Assembly (NCBI RefSeq): GCF_013328815.1
Contig: NZ_JABUHN010000010.1
Span: 1-64,000, forward strand
Length of the DNA stretch: 64,000 nt
Reading direction: 5' to 3'
Source: Tabrizicola fusiformis
GTDB lineage: Bacteria > Pseudomonadota > Alphaproteobacteria > Rhodobacterales > Rhodobacteraceae
Positions 21,883 to 31,157 of the stretch are shown here, in pieces. Each line of letters opens with the position of its first letter. Within the stretch, counting starts at the first letter, position 1. The notes below the pieces were generated by a model, which was given only the letters and a program-made list of their open reading frames with translations, searched no databases and had not been told where the DNA came from. Position numbers and translations under genes: made by a program.

Positions 21883-22359
21883 TCATTCCGCCGCAAGGGC
21901 GGTATCGACACCCAGCAGCATCGGCAGCGCCATCAGCAGGCCGCGCAGCTCGGGCTCGGCCACCTTGCGGGCGGCCTTGGCATGGTCGAACCACTTGCGG
22001 CGGCGCATCTTGCGTTCGGGAAACTTGTCGGCCAGCTCCGACACCCGCAAGCCATAGACATTCACCCTGCAATGCAGCGCCTGCCCGGGCTTCAGCAGCT
22101 TGTCATAGCAGAAGGCGCCGATCTCGCCCTCGTCCAGCGCGCCGCGCACGCCGGCCTCTTCCCAGGCTTCGCGCGCAGCCGCCCCGCCCAGGGTGAGGCC
22201 GCTCATCGGCCAGCCCTTCGGGATCACCCAGCGCCCGGTGTCGCGGCTGGTGATCAGCAGCACTTCAACGCTGCCACGATGTTTGCGCCAGCAGACGGCG
22301 CCGCATTGAATGGGCAGACCGTCGCGGTCTTCCGCGGTGGGGACAAGATCTTTGGGCAC
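21883..22359 (-). CDS. NUDIX hydrolase
   Basis: A 158-residue hydrolase of nucleoside diphosphates linked to another group. The NUDIX box is seen as REAWEEAGV, preceded by PKGWPMSG. The first Glu of the canonical GX5EX7 pattern is Leu here, which I recall as usual in this PKGWPM subfamily (diphosphoinositol-phosphate phosphohydrolase-like). It is the last gene of a same-strand run after waaA, separated by a 132-base AT-rich gap with a large hairpin. Confidence 0.88.
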   Translation of the reverse strand: MPKDLVPTAEDRDGLPIQCGAVCWRKHRGSVEVLLITSRDTGRWVIPKGWPMSGLTLGGAAAREAWEEAGVRGALDEGEIGAFCYDKLLKPGQALHCRVNVYGLRVSELADKFPERKMRRRKWFDHAKAARKVAEPELRGLLMALPMLLGVDTALAAE

Positions 22360-22426
22360 GGGTTACGCCTGTATCGGATGTCCGGGTCTGCGCCCGGATT
22401 GTAACAGTTTCATGACATAGAAATAT

Positions 22427-22470
22427 GGGTATACAAAGGGAATATTACAATTCTTTCCCATTTGATACCC
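22427..22470 (-). terminator. Long imperfect AT-rich hairpin after waaA
   Basis: GGGTAT, CAAA and GGGAA on one arm (22427-22442) pair with TTCCC, TTTG and ATACCC on the other (to 22470), with two single-base bulges and a loop that includes TATTACAATTC. It begins 21 bases past the waaA stop. The stretch is far more AT-rich than its surroundings. It may end waaA transcription or sit in the leader of the NUDIX gene. Confidence 0.5.
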
Positions 22471-22491
22471 GGTTTTGCCCAAAAGCGCCTT

Positions 22492-23709
22492 TCAGGCCAC
22501 CGGACTGTGCAAAGCGCGCAACACCGCCTGCACCACCGGCTCGCCGCCGTCCTGCGGTGTCAGGAGCCGGGTCGCCACCGTCGCAAGCGCCGCCTGACGC
22601 GCAGCCGAAAGCCCACGCAGCGCAGCGCCCAGATCTTCGGGCCGGGCAAGGCGCAGCGCGCCGCCCTCGGCGTCCAGCCGCGCGAAGGGGCCGGCGAAAT
22701 TCTCGACATCGGGGCCATGCAGCAGCGCGCAGCCGGCACGGGCCGGCTCCCACGGGGTATGGCCGCCGCGCGGTGCGAAACTGCCACCAATCAGACAGGC
22801 GCCAGCCATGGCATACCAGCCCGCCATCTCGCCCAGCGTGTCGGCCAGATAGACCGGATGCACCGCCGCCTCCCCGCGCGAGCGCAAGCCATAGGCCACG
22901 CCGCGCCGGTCCAGCATCTCTTGCACCTCGGCGCTGCGGCGCGGATGGCGGGGGGCAAGGATCAAGAGGTCAAACTGATTGGGGGCGGCAAGAAAGCCGT
23001 CCAGCGCAATCTCCTCCTCGCCCTCATGGGTGGAGGCGGCGAGCAGAACCCGCTCACGCGGGGCAGGCGGCGCAAAGGGCAGCGGCCCCGCCGCCGCGCC
23101 GCCTTGTGCCTTCAGCACAACCACCGGCCCCGCCGCCGCCTCGGCCAGACCCAGCGCGCGATACCGCGCGAGTGAGGCACTGTCCTGCGCCGACAGCCAC
23201 GACACCCGCGCCAGCGTGCCCCGGATCAGCCCGCCCGTCTTGGCCCAGCGTGCCGCCGAACGCTCCGACATCCGCGCGCCGATCACCAGCACCGCCACGC
23301 CGCGCCGGTCCGCCGCCGCAAGCCGCGACGGCCAAAGCTCGTTCTCGATCACCACCAGCGCCTGCGGCTCCCACAGGTCCAGAACCCGGCCCGGCGCCCC
23401 GGCGGTGTCCAGCGGCGCATAGGCCGCGACCACCCCCGGCAGACCCCAGCCCACCACCATCGCCCGCCCGGTGGCACTGTTGGCCGTGACCAGCACCTGC
23501 ACCCCGGGCCGGGCCGCCAGCACCGCCTCAAGCACCCAGCGCGCCGAAGTCAGCTCACCGTTCGAGGCGCCGTGCAGCCAGAGGCGCGGCCCCGCCCGGT
23601 CCTCGGGCTGCGGCACGAAGCCCAGCCGCTCGGCCAGACCGCCGCGGATCAGCGCGGCCAGCATCAGCCCCGGCAGGGCCAGCACCATGAAAAGCTGATA
23701 GATCACCAT
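22492..23709 (-). CDS. waaA: 3-deoxy-D-manno-octulosonic acid (Kdo) transferase
   Basis: A 405-residue inner-membrane-associated glycosyltransferase that adds Kdo from CMP-Kdo to lipid A precursor in lipopolysaccharide synthesis. N-terminal membrane anchor (residues 2-21), then the family N-lobe WLHGASNGELTSARWVLEAV with the Glu of SNGE, then VVIENELWPS. The C-lobe carries the nucleotide-binding APRHPRRSAEVQEML and GGSFAPRGGHTPWEPA. Length is near the usual 420. The amidase gene follows the same strand 9 bases upstream of its start. Confidence 0.88.
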   Translation of the reverse strand: MVIYQLFMVLALPGLMLAALIRGGLAERLGFVPQPEDRAGPRLWLHGASNGELTSARWVLEAVLAARPGVQVLVTANSATGRAMVVGWGLPGVVAAYAPLDTAGAPGRVLDLWEPQALVVIENELWPSRLAAADRRGVAVLVIGARMSERSAARWAKTGGLIRGTLARVSWLSAQDSASLARYRALGLAEAAAGPVVVLKAQGGAAAGPLPFAPPAPRERVLLAASTHEGEEEIALDGFLAAPNQFDLLILAPRHPRRSAEVQEMLDRRGVAYGLRSRGEAAVHPVYLADTLGEMAGWYAMAGACLIGGSFAPRGGHTPWEPARAGCALLHGPDVENFAGPFARLDAEGGALRLARPEDLGAALRGLSAARQAALATVATRLLTPQDGGEPVVQAVLRALHSPVA

Positions 23710-23718
23710 GGCGCAGGA

Positions 23719-25149
23719 CTATCCCGCCGCCGCCCCTCCGTCCAGTGCAGGCGGGCGGCGCGAGGGCCAGTCGGTGGCGCGGTGCCAGCCTTGCCCCAGC
23801 GCCAGCACCCTTGCATCGGCGCCCACCGGCCCGGCAAGCTGCATCCCCATCGGCAGGCTCTGCGGCCCGAACCCCACCGGCACCGACAAAGCAGGCAGAC
23901 CGATCAGACTGATCGGAATGACCACTTCCATCCAGCGGTGATAGGTGTCCATCGCCCGCCCGCCGATCGCCTGCGGCCAGCGCCATTCGGCCGGGAAGGG
24001 CCAGACCTGCGCCACGGGCAGGGCGATAAAATCCACCTTTGAGAACAGCCGCGCCATATGGGCGTAATAACGGCTGCGGATCACGCTGGCCTCATGCACC
24101 GCCGCCGCCGTCAGGTTGCGGCCCTGCTCGATCTCCCACAGGGTTTCGGGCTTCAGAAGCGCGCGCTTGGCCGGATCGTCATGGATCGCGCGGAACCCAC
24201 CCGCATTCAGCATGGCGCGCAGCGTGACCCAGGACTGCCAGAGCTTCTCGGCCGGGAAGGGCGGCGGCAGGGTTTCCACCACCGCACCCATCTCCTCAAA
24301 CTGCCGCAGGGCCGTTTCGCAAAGCTCCAGAATCCCCGGCTCCATCGGATAGGCGCCGCCCCAATCGCCCAGCCAGGCGATCTTCACCCCGCCCAGGTCG
24401 CGGTCCAGCCCCGCGACATAATCCTCCACCGGGCGGCCAAAGGGCACCTCGGGGTTTTCGCCCGCCTGCACAGCCAGCAGCCGCGCCACATCCTCCACAG
24501 TGCGGCCCATCGGCCCCTCGGTCGCCAGCGTGGCGAGGAAGGTGTCGCCCTCGGCATCGCCCGGCACCAGCCCCCAACTGGGCCGGAAACCATAGACGTT
24601 GCAGAACCCCGCCGGATTGCGCAAAGACCCCATCATGTCGCTGCCATCGGCCACCGGCAGCATCCCCGCCGCCAACCCCGCCGCCGCCCCGCCCGACGAT
24701 CCGCCCGCCGTCCGCGACAGGTCATAGGGGTTGCGCGTCACACCGAAGACCGGGTTGAAGGAATGGCTGCCATGGCCCCATTCCGGCGTGTTGGTCTTGC
24801 CGATGAAAACCGCCCCCGCCGCCCGCATTCTTGCGGCCAGAAGATCGTCCTTCGCCGGCACATGATCGGCAAAAAGCGGCGAACCCCATGTCGTCCGCAC
24901 GCCTTTGACCGCGCAGAGATCCTTCACCGCCATCGGCAACCCATGCAGCCAGCCCGTGGGCGCCGCATCATCCGCCGCCCGCGCCTCGGCCATCAGCACA
25001 TCGCGGTCGCGCAGCGACACCACGGCATTGACCGCGCCATTGACCGCCGCAATCCGGTCCAGATGCGCCGCCATCACCTCCGAGGGCGCCACGACCCGCG
25101 CCGCGATCATCCGCGCGAGGTCCGAGGCCGAATGCTGCCAAAGCTCCAT
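23719..25149 (-). CDS. Amidase signature family hydrolase
   Basis: A 476-residue serine hydrolase with the Ser-cisSer-Lys triad: Lys in PMAVKDLCAVKGV, cis-Ser and Ser in TAGGSSGGAAAGLAAGM and GSDMMGSLRNPAG. Amidase-signature enzymes hydrolyse diverse amides; the substrate cannot be named. The ATG at 25149 lies inside a copy of the dispersed repeat, whose GGAGAAGGG gives the ribosome binding site. It lies downstream of the potABCD-like genes on the same strand, so the amide it splits may be what the transporter brings in. That link is inference. Confidence 0.88.
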   Translation of the reverse strand: MELWQHSASDLARMIAARVVAPSEVMAAHLDRIAAVNGAVNAVVSLRDRDVLMAEARAADDAAPTGWLHGLPMAVKDLCAVKGVRTTWGSPLFADHVPAKDDLLAARMRAAGAVFIGKTNTPEWGHGSHSFNPVFGVTRNPYDLSRTAGGSSGGAAAGLAAGMLPVADGSDMMGSLRNPAGFCNVYGFRPSWGLVPGDAEGDTFLATLATEGPMGRTVEDVARLLAVQAGENPEVPFGRPVEDYVAGLDRDLGGVKIAWLGDWGGAYPMEPGILELCETALRQFEEMGAVVETLPPPFPAEKLWQSWVTLRAMLNAGGFRAIHDDPAKRALLKPETLWEIEQGRNLTAAAVHEASVIRSRYYAHMARLFSKVDFIALPVAQVWPFPAEWRWPQAIGGRAMDTYHRWMEVVIPISLIGLPALSVPVGFGPQSLPMGMQLAGPVGADARVLALGQGWHRATDWPSRRPPALDGGAAAG

Positions 25150-25213
25150 TTGCCCTTCTCCAAATACTCTCGGGGGGAGGCCGCGTCCGCGGCCCGGGGG
25201 GCGAAGCGCCCCC
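25146..25213 (+). repeat. Dispersed element copy 4 with hairpin
   Basis: Reads CCATTTGCCCTTCTCCAAAT then ACTCTCGGGGGGAGG, followed by the hairpin GGGGGCG/CGCCCCC (25197-25203 with 25207-25213, loop AAG). On the opposite strand the element holds the ribosome binding site and ATG of the amidase gene. The hairpin could also end potD transcription, as it lies 82 bases past the potD stop. Confidence 0.6.
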
Positions 25214-25294
25214 GCACGCGCGTCAGCGCTCATAGGAATGATGCGGGGGCCATGGCCCCCGCATCGCCGTCAGATCACCCGTGGAAAAGGGCGC

Positions 25295-26320
25295 TTACTT
25301 CTGCAACTCGGTCCAGATCGCCGTCATGTACTCCTGCGCCTTGGGCGAGCAGGTCGGCAGGAAATGGCCCGATGCCTTGAACTCCTCCGGCGTCATCACT
25401 TCCGGCGCGGTCTTCATATCTTCAGGCATGAAGGCATCCGAGCCCGCGATGCCATTGGCATAGCGCGCGAAATCGGAAATCATCGCGGCATTCTCGGGCA
25501 CCATGATGAAGTCGAGGAACTTGTAAGCCTCTTCCACGTTTTGCGCATCGGCCAGCAGGGCGACCGAATCCATGAACAGCGGATAGCCTTCCTTCGGATA
25601 GCCGTATTTCACATCCGGGTTGGCGGTGCGGGCGCGCATGGTCGAGCCGTTCCAGTTCACGCTCGCCGCCCAGTCGTTGTTCGACAGCTTTTCGGTGGCG
25701 CCGTAATCCATCGACAGCCAGTTCGGCTTGGCCGCCAGCAGCACGTCGCGCGCCTTTTTCAGCACTTCGGTATCTTCGGTGCAGGGTTCGCCGCCGACAT
25801 ACCAGATCGCCAGGTTCACCACGTCGTTCATTTCCGGCACGACGTTGATCTTGCCGACCAGCTCCGGCGGCACGTCAAGGAAGACGGCCGAGGTGTTGAT
25901 GTCACCGCCGTAAACCTTGGTGTTCACCGCCACGCCGGTCGAACCCCATTGCCACGGAATGGTATAGGCGCGGCCCTTGTCCCACGGCACATCCTGCCAT
26001 TCCGGGGCGATATTGCCCTTGTTGGCCAGCTTGCTGGCGTCCAGCGGCACGATCAGGCCCTTTTCCACCCAGATCGGCACATAGTTGGCCGAGGGCACCA
26101 CAAGGTCAAAACCCGAACCACCCGCCTCGACCTTGGCCAGAGCGGCATCGTTGCTGTCGTAGTCGGTCACCGTCACGGTGATGCCGGTTTCCGCCTTGAA
26201 CTTCTCCAAGAGCGCGGGCGAGGTGTAGTTGCCCCAGTTGTAAAGCTGCAGCACGCCTTCGGCATGGGCAAGTGCGGTGCCCGACAACAGCAGCGCGGTT
26301 GCGGTCAGAATCTTCTTCAT
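25295..26320 (-). CDS. potD: Periplasmic polyamine-type ABC transporter binding protein
   Basis: A 341-residue secreted substrate-binding protein of the spermidine/putrescine group. Signal peptide residues 1-20 (KKILTATALLLSGTALAHA), then the family opening LQLYNWGNYTSPALLEKF and later FDLVVPSANYVPIW and PWQWGSTGVAVN. Polyamine binding is the family default; the true ligand may be another cation or amide. The ATG at 26320 follows GGGAGAAG. Last transporter gene of the potABCD-like operon. Confidence 0.9.
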   Translation of the reverse strand: MKKILTATALLLSGTALAHAEGVLQLYNWGNYTSPALLEKFKAETGITVTVTDYDSNDAALAKVEAGGSGFDLVVPSANYVPIWVEKGLIVPLDASKLANKGNIAPEWQDVPWDKGRAYTIPWQWGSTGVAVNTKVYGGDINTSAVFLDVPPELVGKINVVPEMNDVVNLAIWYVGGEPCTEDTEVLKKARDVLLAAKPNWLSMDYGATEKLSNNDWAASVNWNGSTMRARTANPDVKYGYPKEGYPLFMDSVALLADAQNVEEAYKFLDFIMVPENAAMISDFARYANGIAGSDAFMPEDMKTAPEVMTPEEFKASGHFLPTCSPKAQEYMTAIWTELQK

Positions 26321-26349
26321 GGTCTTCTCCCGGTTGGTTGTTCTTGGTC

Positions 26350-27153
26350 TTAGTCGTTCTTGCGCGTCAGCAGGAAGAACGCGGTCAGAATGGCCACGGT
26401 CAGCATCAGCAGCATGGTCGAGATCGCATTGATTTCCGGCGTAAGCTGCCGGCGCATCTGGCCCAGCATATAGGTGGGCAGGGTGTCCTGCCCGCCGGAT
26501 TTGACGAATTCGGTGATCACCACATCGTCCAGACTGATCACGAAGGCCAGCATCGCCCCGGCGATGATCCCCGGCCCCAAAAGCGGCAGCGTTACCCGGC
26601 GGAAGGTCTGCCATGGCGTGGCGTAAAGATCGGCCGCGGCGGTCTCGAGGCTGAGGTCCATCCCCTCAAGCCGCGCCCGGATCGGCAGATAGGCAAAGGG
26701 AATGCAGAAGGCCGAATGCGCCAGGATCAGATAGCCCAGCCCCTGATACCCTGTCGCCACCTTGATGGCGGCGAAAAAGATCAGCAGCGCGACGGCGGTC
26801 ACGATTTCCGGCACCATCAGCGGCTGATTGATCATCACATAGATGAAGGTCTGGCCGCGGAACGCCTTGCGCCGGGTGGTGCCAAGCGCGGCCATGGTGG
26901 CCGCCGCCGTGGCGATGGCGCTGGCCGAAACCGCGATGAGCAGCGACCGCAGCGTCGCCTCCTTGACCTGAGTATTGGCCCAGGCCTTGGCATACCAGTC
27001 GAGCGAGAAGCCCCCCCAGACCGCCACCGACTGGCTGGCGTTGAAGGAATAAGCGACAAGGGTGAAGATCGGCACATAAAGCGCCAGAAACACCAGAACC
27101 GCCGTGGTGGTAAAGCCGGGCAGCCGCACGGCCGAGAAGCTTTGCCTAGCCAT
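26350..27153 (-). CDS. potC: Polyamine-type ABC transporter permease (PotC-like)
   Basis: A 267-residue inner-membrane permease with six helices. The EAA loop that docks the ATPase is seen as LETAAADLYATPWQTFRRVTL, followed by PLLGPGIIAGAMLAF. The ATG at 27153 overlaps the potB stop by 8 bases and begins MARQSF. Pairs with PotB to form the channel. Confidence 0.92.
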   Translation of the reverse strand: MARQSFSAVRLPGFTTTAVLVFLALYVPIFTLVAYSFNASQSVAVWGGFSLDWYAKAWANTQVKEATLRSLLIAVSASAIATAAATMAALGTTRRKAFRGQTFIYVMINQPLMVPEIVTAVALLIFFAAIKVATGYQGLGYLILAHSAFCIPFAYLPIRARLEGMDLSLETAAADLYATPWQTFRRVTLPLLGPGIIAGAMLAFVISLDDVVITEFVKSGGQDTLPTYMLGQMRRQLTPEINAISTMLLMLTVAILTAFFLLTRKND

Positions 27154-28054
27154 GGGCATTCTCCCGGTTGGCAAACCGCACATAGATCAAGAGCGCCACC
27201 ATCACCACGACCAGAAGCGCCATCGACAGCGCCGACCCCAGCGGCCAGTTGCGGCCCTGACCGAACTGCAATTCGATGAAATTGCCAATCATCATCTGCT
27301 TGCCCCCGCCCAGCACCCGTGGCGTGACATAGGCGCCCAGCGAGGGCACAAAGACCAGAATGGACCCCGCCACGATCCCCGGTTTCACGATGGGCAGGAT
27401 CACCCGGCGCAGAACCTGAAGTCGGCTGGCATAAAGATCATAGCCCGCCTCCAGAAGCCGCATGTCGAAACGGTCGATGGCGGCAAACAGCGGCAGCACC
27501 ATCAGCGGCAGATAGACATAAGTCATGCCGACAAAGATGGCGAAGGGGCCGTAAAGCATGTCCAGCGGCACCTCGATCACCCCGAGTTTCAAAAGGACCG
27601 CGTTCACCAGCCCCTCTTTGCGCAAAACCTCGTTGATCGCATAGGTGCGGATCAGCAGGTTGGTCCAGAACGGAATGGTGATCAGGAACAGCCAGAGCGC
27701 CCGCGCCTTGGGCGGCCTTGTGGCGATGAACCATGCGGTGGGAAAGCCCACGACAAAGGTGATCAGCGTCGTCAGAATCGACAGTTTGACCGACCGCCAG
27801 AAGATCGTGAGGTGGGCATCGGCCAGCACCATCGTATCGTCGAAAATATCCTTGGTGAACAGGATGCCGCGCCAGCCATCCAGGCTGAACCCCCATTCCA
27901 CATTGCCGTATTGGCCCTTGAGCAGGAAGGAATAGACCAGCACGATCAAGAGGGGCCCCGCCGCGGCGACGGTCAGCAGGATCAGCGCCGGCGCCGACAA
28001 CAGCCAGGCATTGCGGATGGTGCGGGCCCCTTGGGCCTTTTCGGCGGGGCTCAT
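27146..28054 (-). CDS. potB: Polyamine-type ABC transporter permease (PotB-like)
   Basis: A 302-residue inner-membrane permease with six helices; the longer N-terminus is typical of PotB. The EAA loop reads LLEAGYDLYASRLQVLRRVI, followed by LPIVKPGIVAGSILVFVPSL. The conserved family segment IPFWTNLLIRTYAI is present. It starts 2 bases after the potA stop and overlaps potC, indicating one transcript. Confidence 0.93.
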   Translation of the reverse strand: MSPAEKAQGARTIRNAWLLSAPALILLTVAAAGPLLIVLVYSFLLKGQYGNVEWGFSLDGWRGILFTKDIFDDTMVLADAHLTIFWRSVKLSILTTLITFVVGFPTAWFIATRPPKARALWLFLITIPFWTNLLIRTYAINEVLRKEGLVNAVLLKLGVIEVPLDMLYGPFAIFVGMTYVYLPLMVLPLFAAIDRFDMRLLEAGYDLYASRLQVLRRVILPIVKPGIVAGSILVFVPSLGAYVTPRVLGGGKQMMIGNFIELQFGQGRNWPLGSALSMALLVVVMVALLIYVRFANRENAHG

Positions 28055-28056
28055 CG

Positions 28057-29157
28057 CTAATCCTCCAGCACCTGAACCGCGCCGGGGGCAAAGCGGATGC
28101 CCACCTTCTCGCCGGGGTTCAGCGCCATCTCGCCGGTCACGCCGGACACCACGCAGGCTTCGATCTCGCTGCCATCGGCAAGGGCAAGCTGATAATTCAT
28201 GTCGGTGCCGAAATAGACCGCGCCCTTGACGGTGGCGGGCATCGCGCCGGGGCTGTCCGCCGCCTCGATCCGCACATGTTCGGGGCGCACGGCAAGGGTG
28301 ACGGCACCGGGCCGGGTCACCGCCGCCTCGATCAGCGCGCCCGAGGGCAGGCGCACGCCGCCCGGCGCCGAACTCCCCGTCAGGAAGTTGGTGTCGCCGA
28401 TGAAGCTGGCGACAAAGCGGTTCACCGGGCGGGTGTAAATCTCGCGCGGGGTGCCGACCTGTTGCAGTTTGCCCGCGCTCATCACGCCGATGCGGTCGCT
28501 CATGGTCAGGGCCTCTTCCTGATCATGGGTGACGAAGATGAAGGTGATGCCGGTTTCATGTTGCAACCGCTTCAGCTCGACCTGCATTTCCTTGCGCAGC
28601 TTCAGGTCCAGCGCCGACAGCGGTTCATCCAAGAGCAGCACCTTGGGTTTCGGCGCCAGGGCCCGGGCCAGCGCCACGCGCTGTTGCTGGCCGCCCGAAA
28701 GCTGGCTGGTCTTGCGCGTTGCCATCGCATCCAGCTTGACCAGCGCCAGCATCCGCGCCGTGGTTTCCTTGACTTCCGCCGCCGGTTTGCCCTGCATCTG
28801 CAAGCCGAAGGCCACATTCTGCGCCACCGTCAGATGCGGAAACAGCGCATAGCTTTGAAACACCGTATTCACCGGGCGCTTGTTGGGCGGCAGGTAAGTG
28901 ATGTCCTGCCCGTCCAAGAGGATCGTGCCATCGGTCGGCATCTCGAACCCGGCGATCAGGCGCAGAAGCGTGGTCTTGCCGCAGCCCGAGGGGCCAAGCA
29001 GGGTAAAGAACTCTCCCTGCCGGATTTCGACCGAGACATCGTTCAGTGCCCGCACCTCGCCTTCGCCCTGACCAAAGGCCTTGACCACATTGCGCGCTTC
29101 GATGGCCAGACGGCCCGGTTCGGCCGGTGTCGGTGCCGGGCTCGCTGACTGGCTCAC
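28057..29157 (-). CDS. potA: Polyamine-type ABC transporter ATP-binding protein
   Basis: A 366-residue ATPase energising the transporter. Walker [10 protein letters not shown], signature [15 protein letters not shown], Walker [13 protein letters not shown] and the switch His in FVTHDQEEA, followed by a C-terminal TOBE domain ([10 protein letters not shown]). I chose the GTG at 29157, eight bases after AGGGAG; the in-frame start further upstream lacks a ribosome binding site. First gene of the potABCD-like set. The leader at 29200-29245 has the inverted GCAACG/CGTTGC, a possible operator. Confidence 0.93.
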   Translation of the reverse strand: MSQSASPAPTPAEPGRLAIEARNVVKAFGQGEGEVRALNDVSVEIRQGEFFTLLGPSGCGKTTLLRLIAGFEMPTDGTILLDGQDITYLPPNKRPVNTVFQSYALFPHLTVAQNVAFGLQMQGKPAAEVKETTARMLALVKLDAMATRKTSQLSGGQQQRVALARALAPKPKVLLLDEPLSALDLKLRKEMQVELKRLQHETGITFIFVTHDQEEALTMSDRIGVMSAGKLQQVGTPREIYTRPVNRFVASFIGDTNFLTGSSAPGGVRLPSGALIEAAVTRPGAVTLAVRPEHVRIEAADSPGAMPATVKGAVYFGTDMNYQLALADGSEIEACVVSGVTGEMALNPGEKVGIRFAPGAVQVLED

Positions 29158-29253
29158 GGTGACTCGCTCCCTGTTGTTTTGATCATATTGAGCCGGGCTT
29201 GACCCGCGACGCAACGAATACTTGGCCGAAGCGTTGCATCGGTTTTTCCGATG

Positions 29254-30687
29254 TCAAGCCAAGGGCGCCCGCAGATCGCCCCAGGGTTGCGCCGCCTCCA
29301 GTTCGGCGCACAGCGCGATGAGGGTTTCATCGTCCCCGAACGGCGCCGCCAAATGCAGCCCGATGGGCAAACTTCCAGCGGACATCGCCATCGGCAGGCT
29401 GGCGGCGGGCTGGCCGCTGGCATTGAAGACGGCGCAGAAGGGGGAATAGGGAAACACCCCCTGCGGCCCCAGACGGAAGCCGATGTAATCCTCGGTCTGG
29501 TGGCTGAACCTGCCGATGCGGGCAGGAGGTTCGGCCAGTGTGGCCGACAGCAGGATATCCCAGCCCTGATCGAACCAGCCGGCCATCTGGCGGCCAAAGG
29601 CGTGAATCTCGCCCACCGCCGCAAGGTATCGGGTCGGATGCAGGGTTTCGGCATGGGCAAGGGCACCGCGGCTGACGCCCTCGACCAGATCGGGCGTGGC
29701 CGGGCGGCCTTTCAGCAGCTTTTGCAGCGACAGGGCGGTGCCCACGGCAACGATATCGGTCCAGGCCCGCATCATCATCGGCACATCCGCCGTGGGCAGG
29801 GCAGGGGCCACATGATGGCCAAGGCTTTCCAGAAGCCGCCCGGTGGCGCGCACCGCCTCGGCCACTTCGGGGTGGATCGGGTCGCCGGTGAAGCTGGTGT
29901 CGCAGATCGCCACGCGCAGGCGGCGGGGCGGGCGGCTGATGGCATCCATATGGCTGCGGACCAGCGGCGGCGCGACATAGGGCGCACCGGGGTCGGCCCC
30001 CGCGCAGGCATCCAGCATCGCCGCCTGATCGCGGACCGAACGGGTCAGGAACCCGTCAATCGCCATCCCGGCCCAGCCTTCGCCCGCGTAAGGCCCATCC
30101 GGCAGACGTGCCCGCGTCGGTTTGAACCCCACCAGACCGCAGCTGGCGGCCGGAATGCGCACCGATCCGCCGCCGTCGCTGCCATGGGCCATGGCGACGA
30201 TCCCCGCCGCCACCGCCGCACCCGCGCCGCCCGATGAACCGCCCGGCGTATGGTCAAGGTTCCACGGGTTGCGGGTGGGGCCGCCATAAACCTTTGCCTC
30301 GGTTGCGGCACCGATGCCGCTTTCGGGGGCAGTTGTGCGCCCGAATGTCACCAGCCCGGTCGCCTGCATCCGGGCAAAGATCGCCGAATCGCCCGGATAG
30401 CGGGTGTTCATCTGGAGACGACTGCCGTTGTGGCCCGGAAAATCCACCGCCTCGCAGCCCAGATCCTTGAGCAGGAACGGCACGCCCCGGAACGGCCCGC
30501 GCGGCAGACCCGCCGCGATGGCGGCCCGCGCCGGCCCTTCCTGCACCAGAACCACCGCGTTCAGTGCCGGATTGCGTGCCGCGACCGCGGCAAGGGCCGC
30601 GTCCAGCAATTCCTCTGCCGACACCTCGCGCCGCGCCACCAGCGCCGCCAGCGCGGTCGCATCCCTTTGTCCCAGATCGCCGATCAT
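29254..30687 (-). CDS. Amidase signature family hydrolase (second)
   Basis: A 477-residue amidase with Lys in [37 protein letters not shown] and the second Ser in [16 protein letters not shown]. Its order of motifs equals that of the amidase at 23719-25149, but the two diverge clearly outside the signature, so it is a paralogue rather than a recent copy. The ATG at 30687 follows AGGGGGAC; an upstream open frame runs through the riboswitch and is not coding. It lies upstream of potA on the same strand, 96 bases apart, and is divergent from the B12 operon. Confidence 0.87.
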   Translation of the reverse strand: MIGDLGQRDATALAALVARREVSAEELLDAALAAVAARNPALNAVVLVQEGPARAAIAAGLPRGPFRGVPFLLKDLGCEAVDFPGHNGSRLQMNTRYPGDSAIFARMQATGLVTFGRTTAPESGIGAATEAKVYGGPTRNPWNLDHTPGGSSGGAGAAVAAGIVAMAHGSDGGGSVRIPAASCGLVGFKPTRARLPDGPYAGEGWAGMAIDGFLTRSVRDQAAMLDACAGADPGAPYVAPPLVRSHMDAISRPPRRLRVAICDTSFTGDPIHPEVAEAVRATGRLLESLGHHVAPALPTADVPMMMRAWTDIVAVGTALSLQKLLKGRPATPDLVEGVSRGALAHAETLHPTRYLAAVGEIHAFGRQMAGWFDQGWDILLSATLAEPPARIGRFSHQTEDYIGFRLGPQGVFPYSPFCAVFNASGQPAASLPMAMSAGSLPIGLHLAAPFGDDETLIALCAELEAAQPWGDLRAPLA

Positions 30688-30814
30688 CGTCTGTCCCCCT
30701 GCATTCTGGCCCAGCCTCCGCCGGGCGGCGGCCCGCGTCCATCCCGCCCGCGCCCTGCCGTGGCCCGGATGCGACGCCCCGCCCACCTGCGGCGACAAGC
30801 GCGGCAAGAGCCGC

Positions 30815-30842
30815 TTGACAGCGCCGCGGCGCAGCCTATGCA
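30815..30842 (+). promoter_or_regulatory. Candidate promoter of the B12 operon
   Basis: TTGACA (30815-30820), 16 bases, TATGCA (30837-30842). The -35 is perfect. The -10 overlaps the first bases of the riboswitch outer helix, so either that helix is shorter or the -10 is elsewhere. Confidence 0.4.
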
Positions 30843-31017
30843 GGTCTGGCCTCAGGTTCCGGTCTTGCAGCCGGATGAAAAGGGAATTTGGTGCTGGCCT
30901 CCGGGCCTGATGCCAAAGCTGCCCCCGCAACTGTAAGCGGCGAGCGACGGCGAAAACGGCCACTGGGAAACCGGGAAGGCCCGCCCGAGCAAAGACCCGC
31001 GAAGCCAGGAGACCTGC
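30840..31017 (+). ncRNA. Cobalamin (B12) riboswitch
   Basis: The conserved blocks occur in order: GGTTCCGG near 30854, GCAGCCGGATGAAAAGGGAA, then GCTGCCCCCGCAACTGTAAG with GCGGCGAGC (the B12 box region), CACTGGGAAACCGGGAAGGC, and finally GCGAAGCCAGGAGACCTGCC. The outer helix GCAGGTCT/AGACCTGC closes it. Adenosylcobalamin binding should lower expression of the genes downstream. Between it and btuB lie further hairpins, the last (CGGACGG/CCGTCCG, 31128-31145) ending directly at the AAAGGGG ribosome binding site of btuB, which suggests control of translation. Confidence 0.96.
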
Positions 31018-31157
31018 CGAGGTGATCACCCTTTCCGCCGCGCGGGGTGCGCGGAGGAGGCGGCTCTCCGCCAGAGGTGACGTTCACACCTCGCGGGCGG
31101 ATCACCTCTTCCTGCGGCAGCGCATCGCGGACGGTGAACCGTCCGAAAGGGGTAAGT

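Noticed and set aside
21883-22359. Loss of the first Glu in the NUDIX box as a sign of inactivity
   Set aside because: As I recall, the PKGWPM subfamily commonly lacks this Glu while keeping REAWEEAG, so this is not evidence of a dead enzyme.
30688-31029. In-frame extension of the second amidase through the riboswitch region
   Set aside because: The extension translates conserved riboswitch bases on the wrong strand and lacks a ribosome binding site; the ATG at 30687 has a good one.
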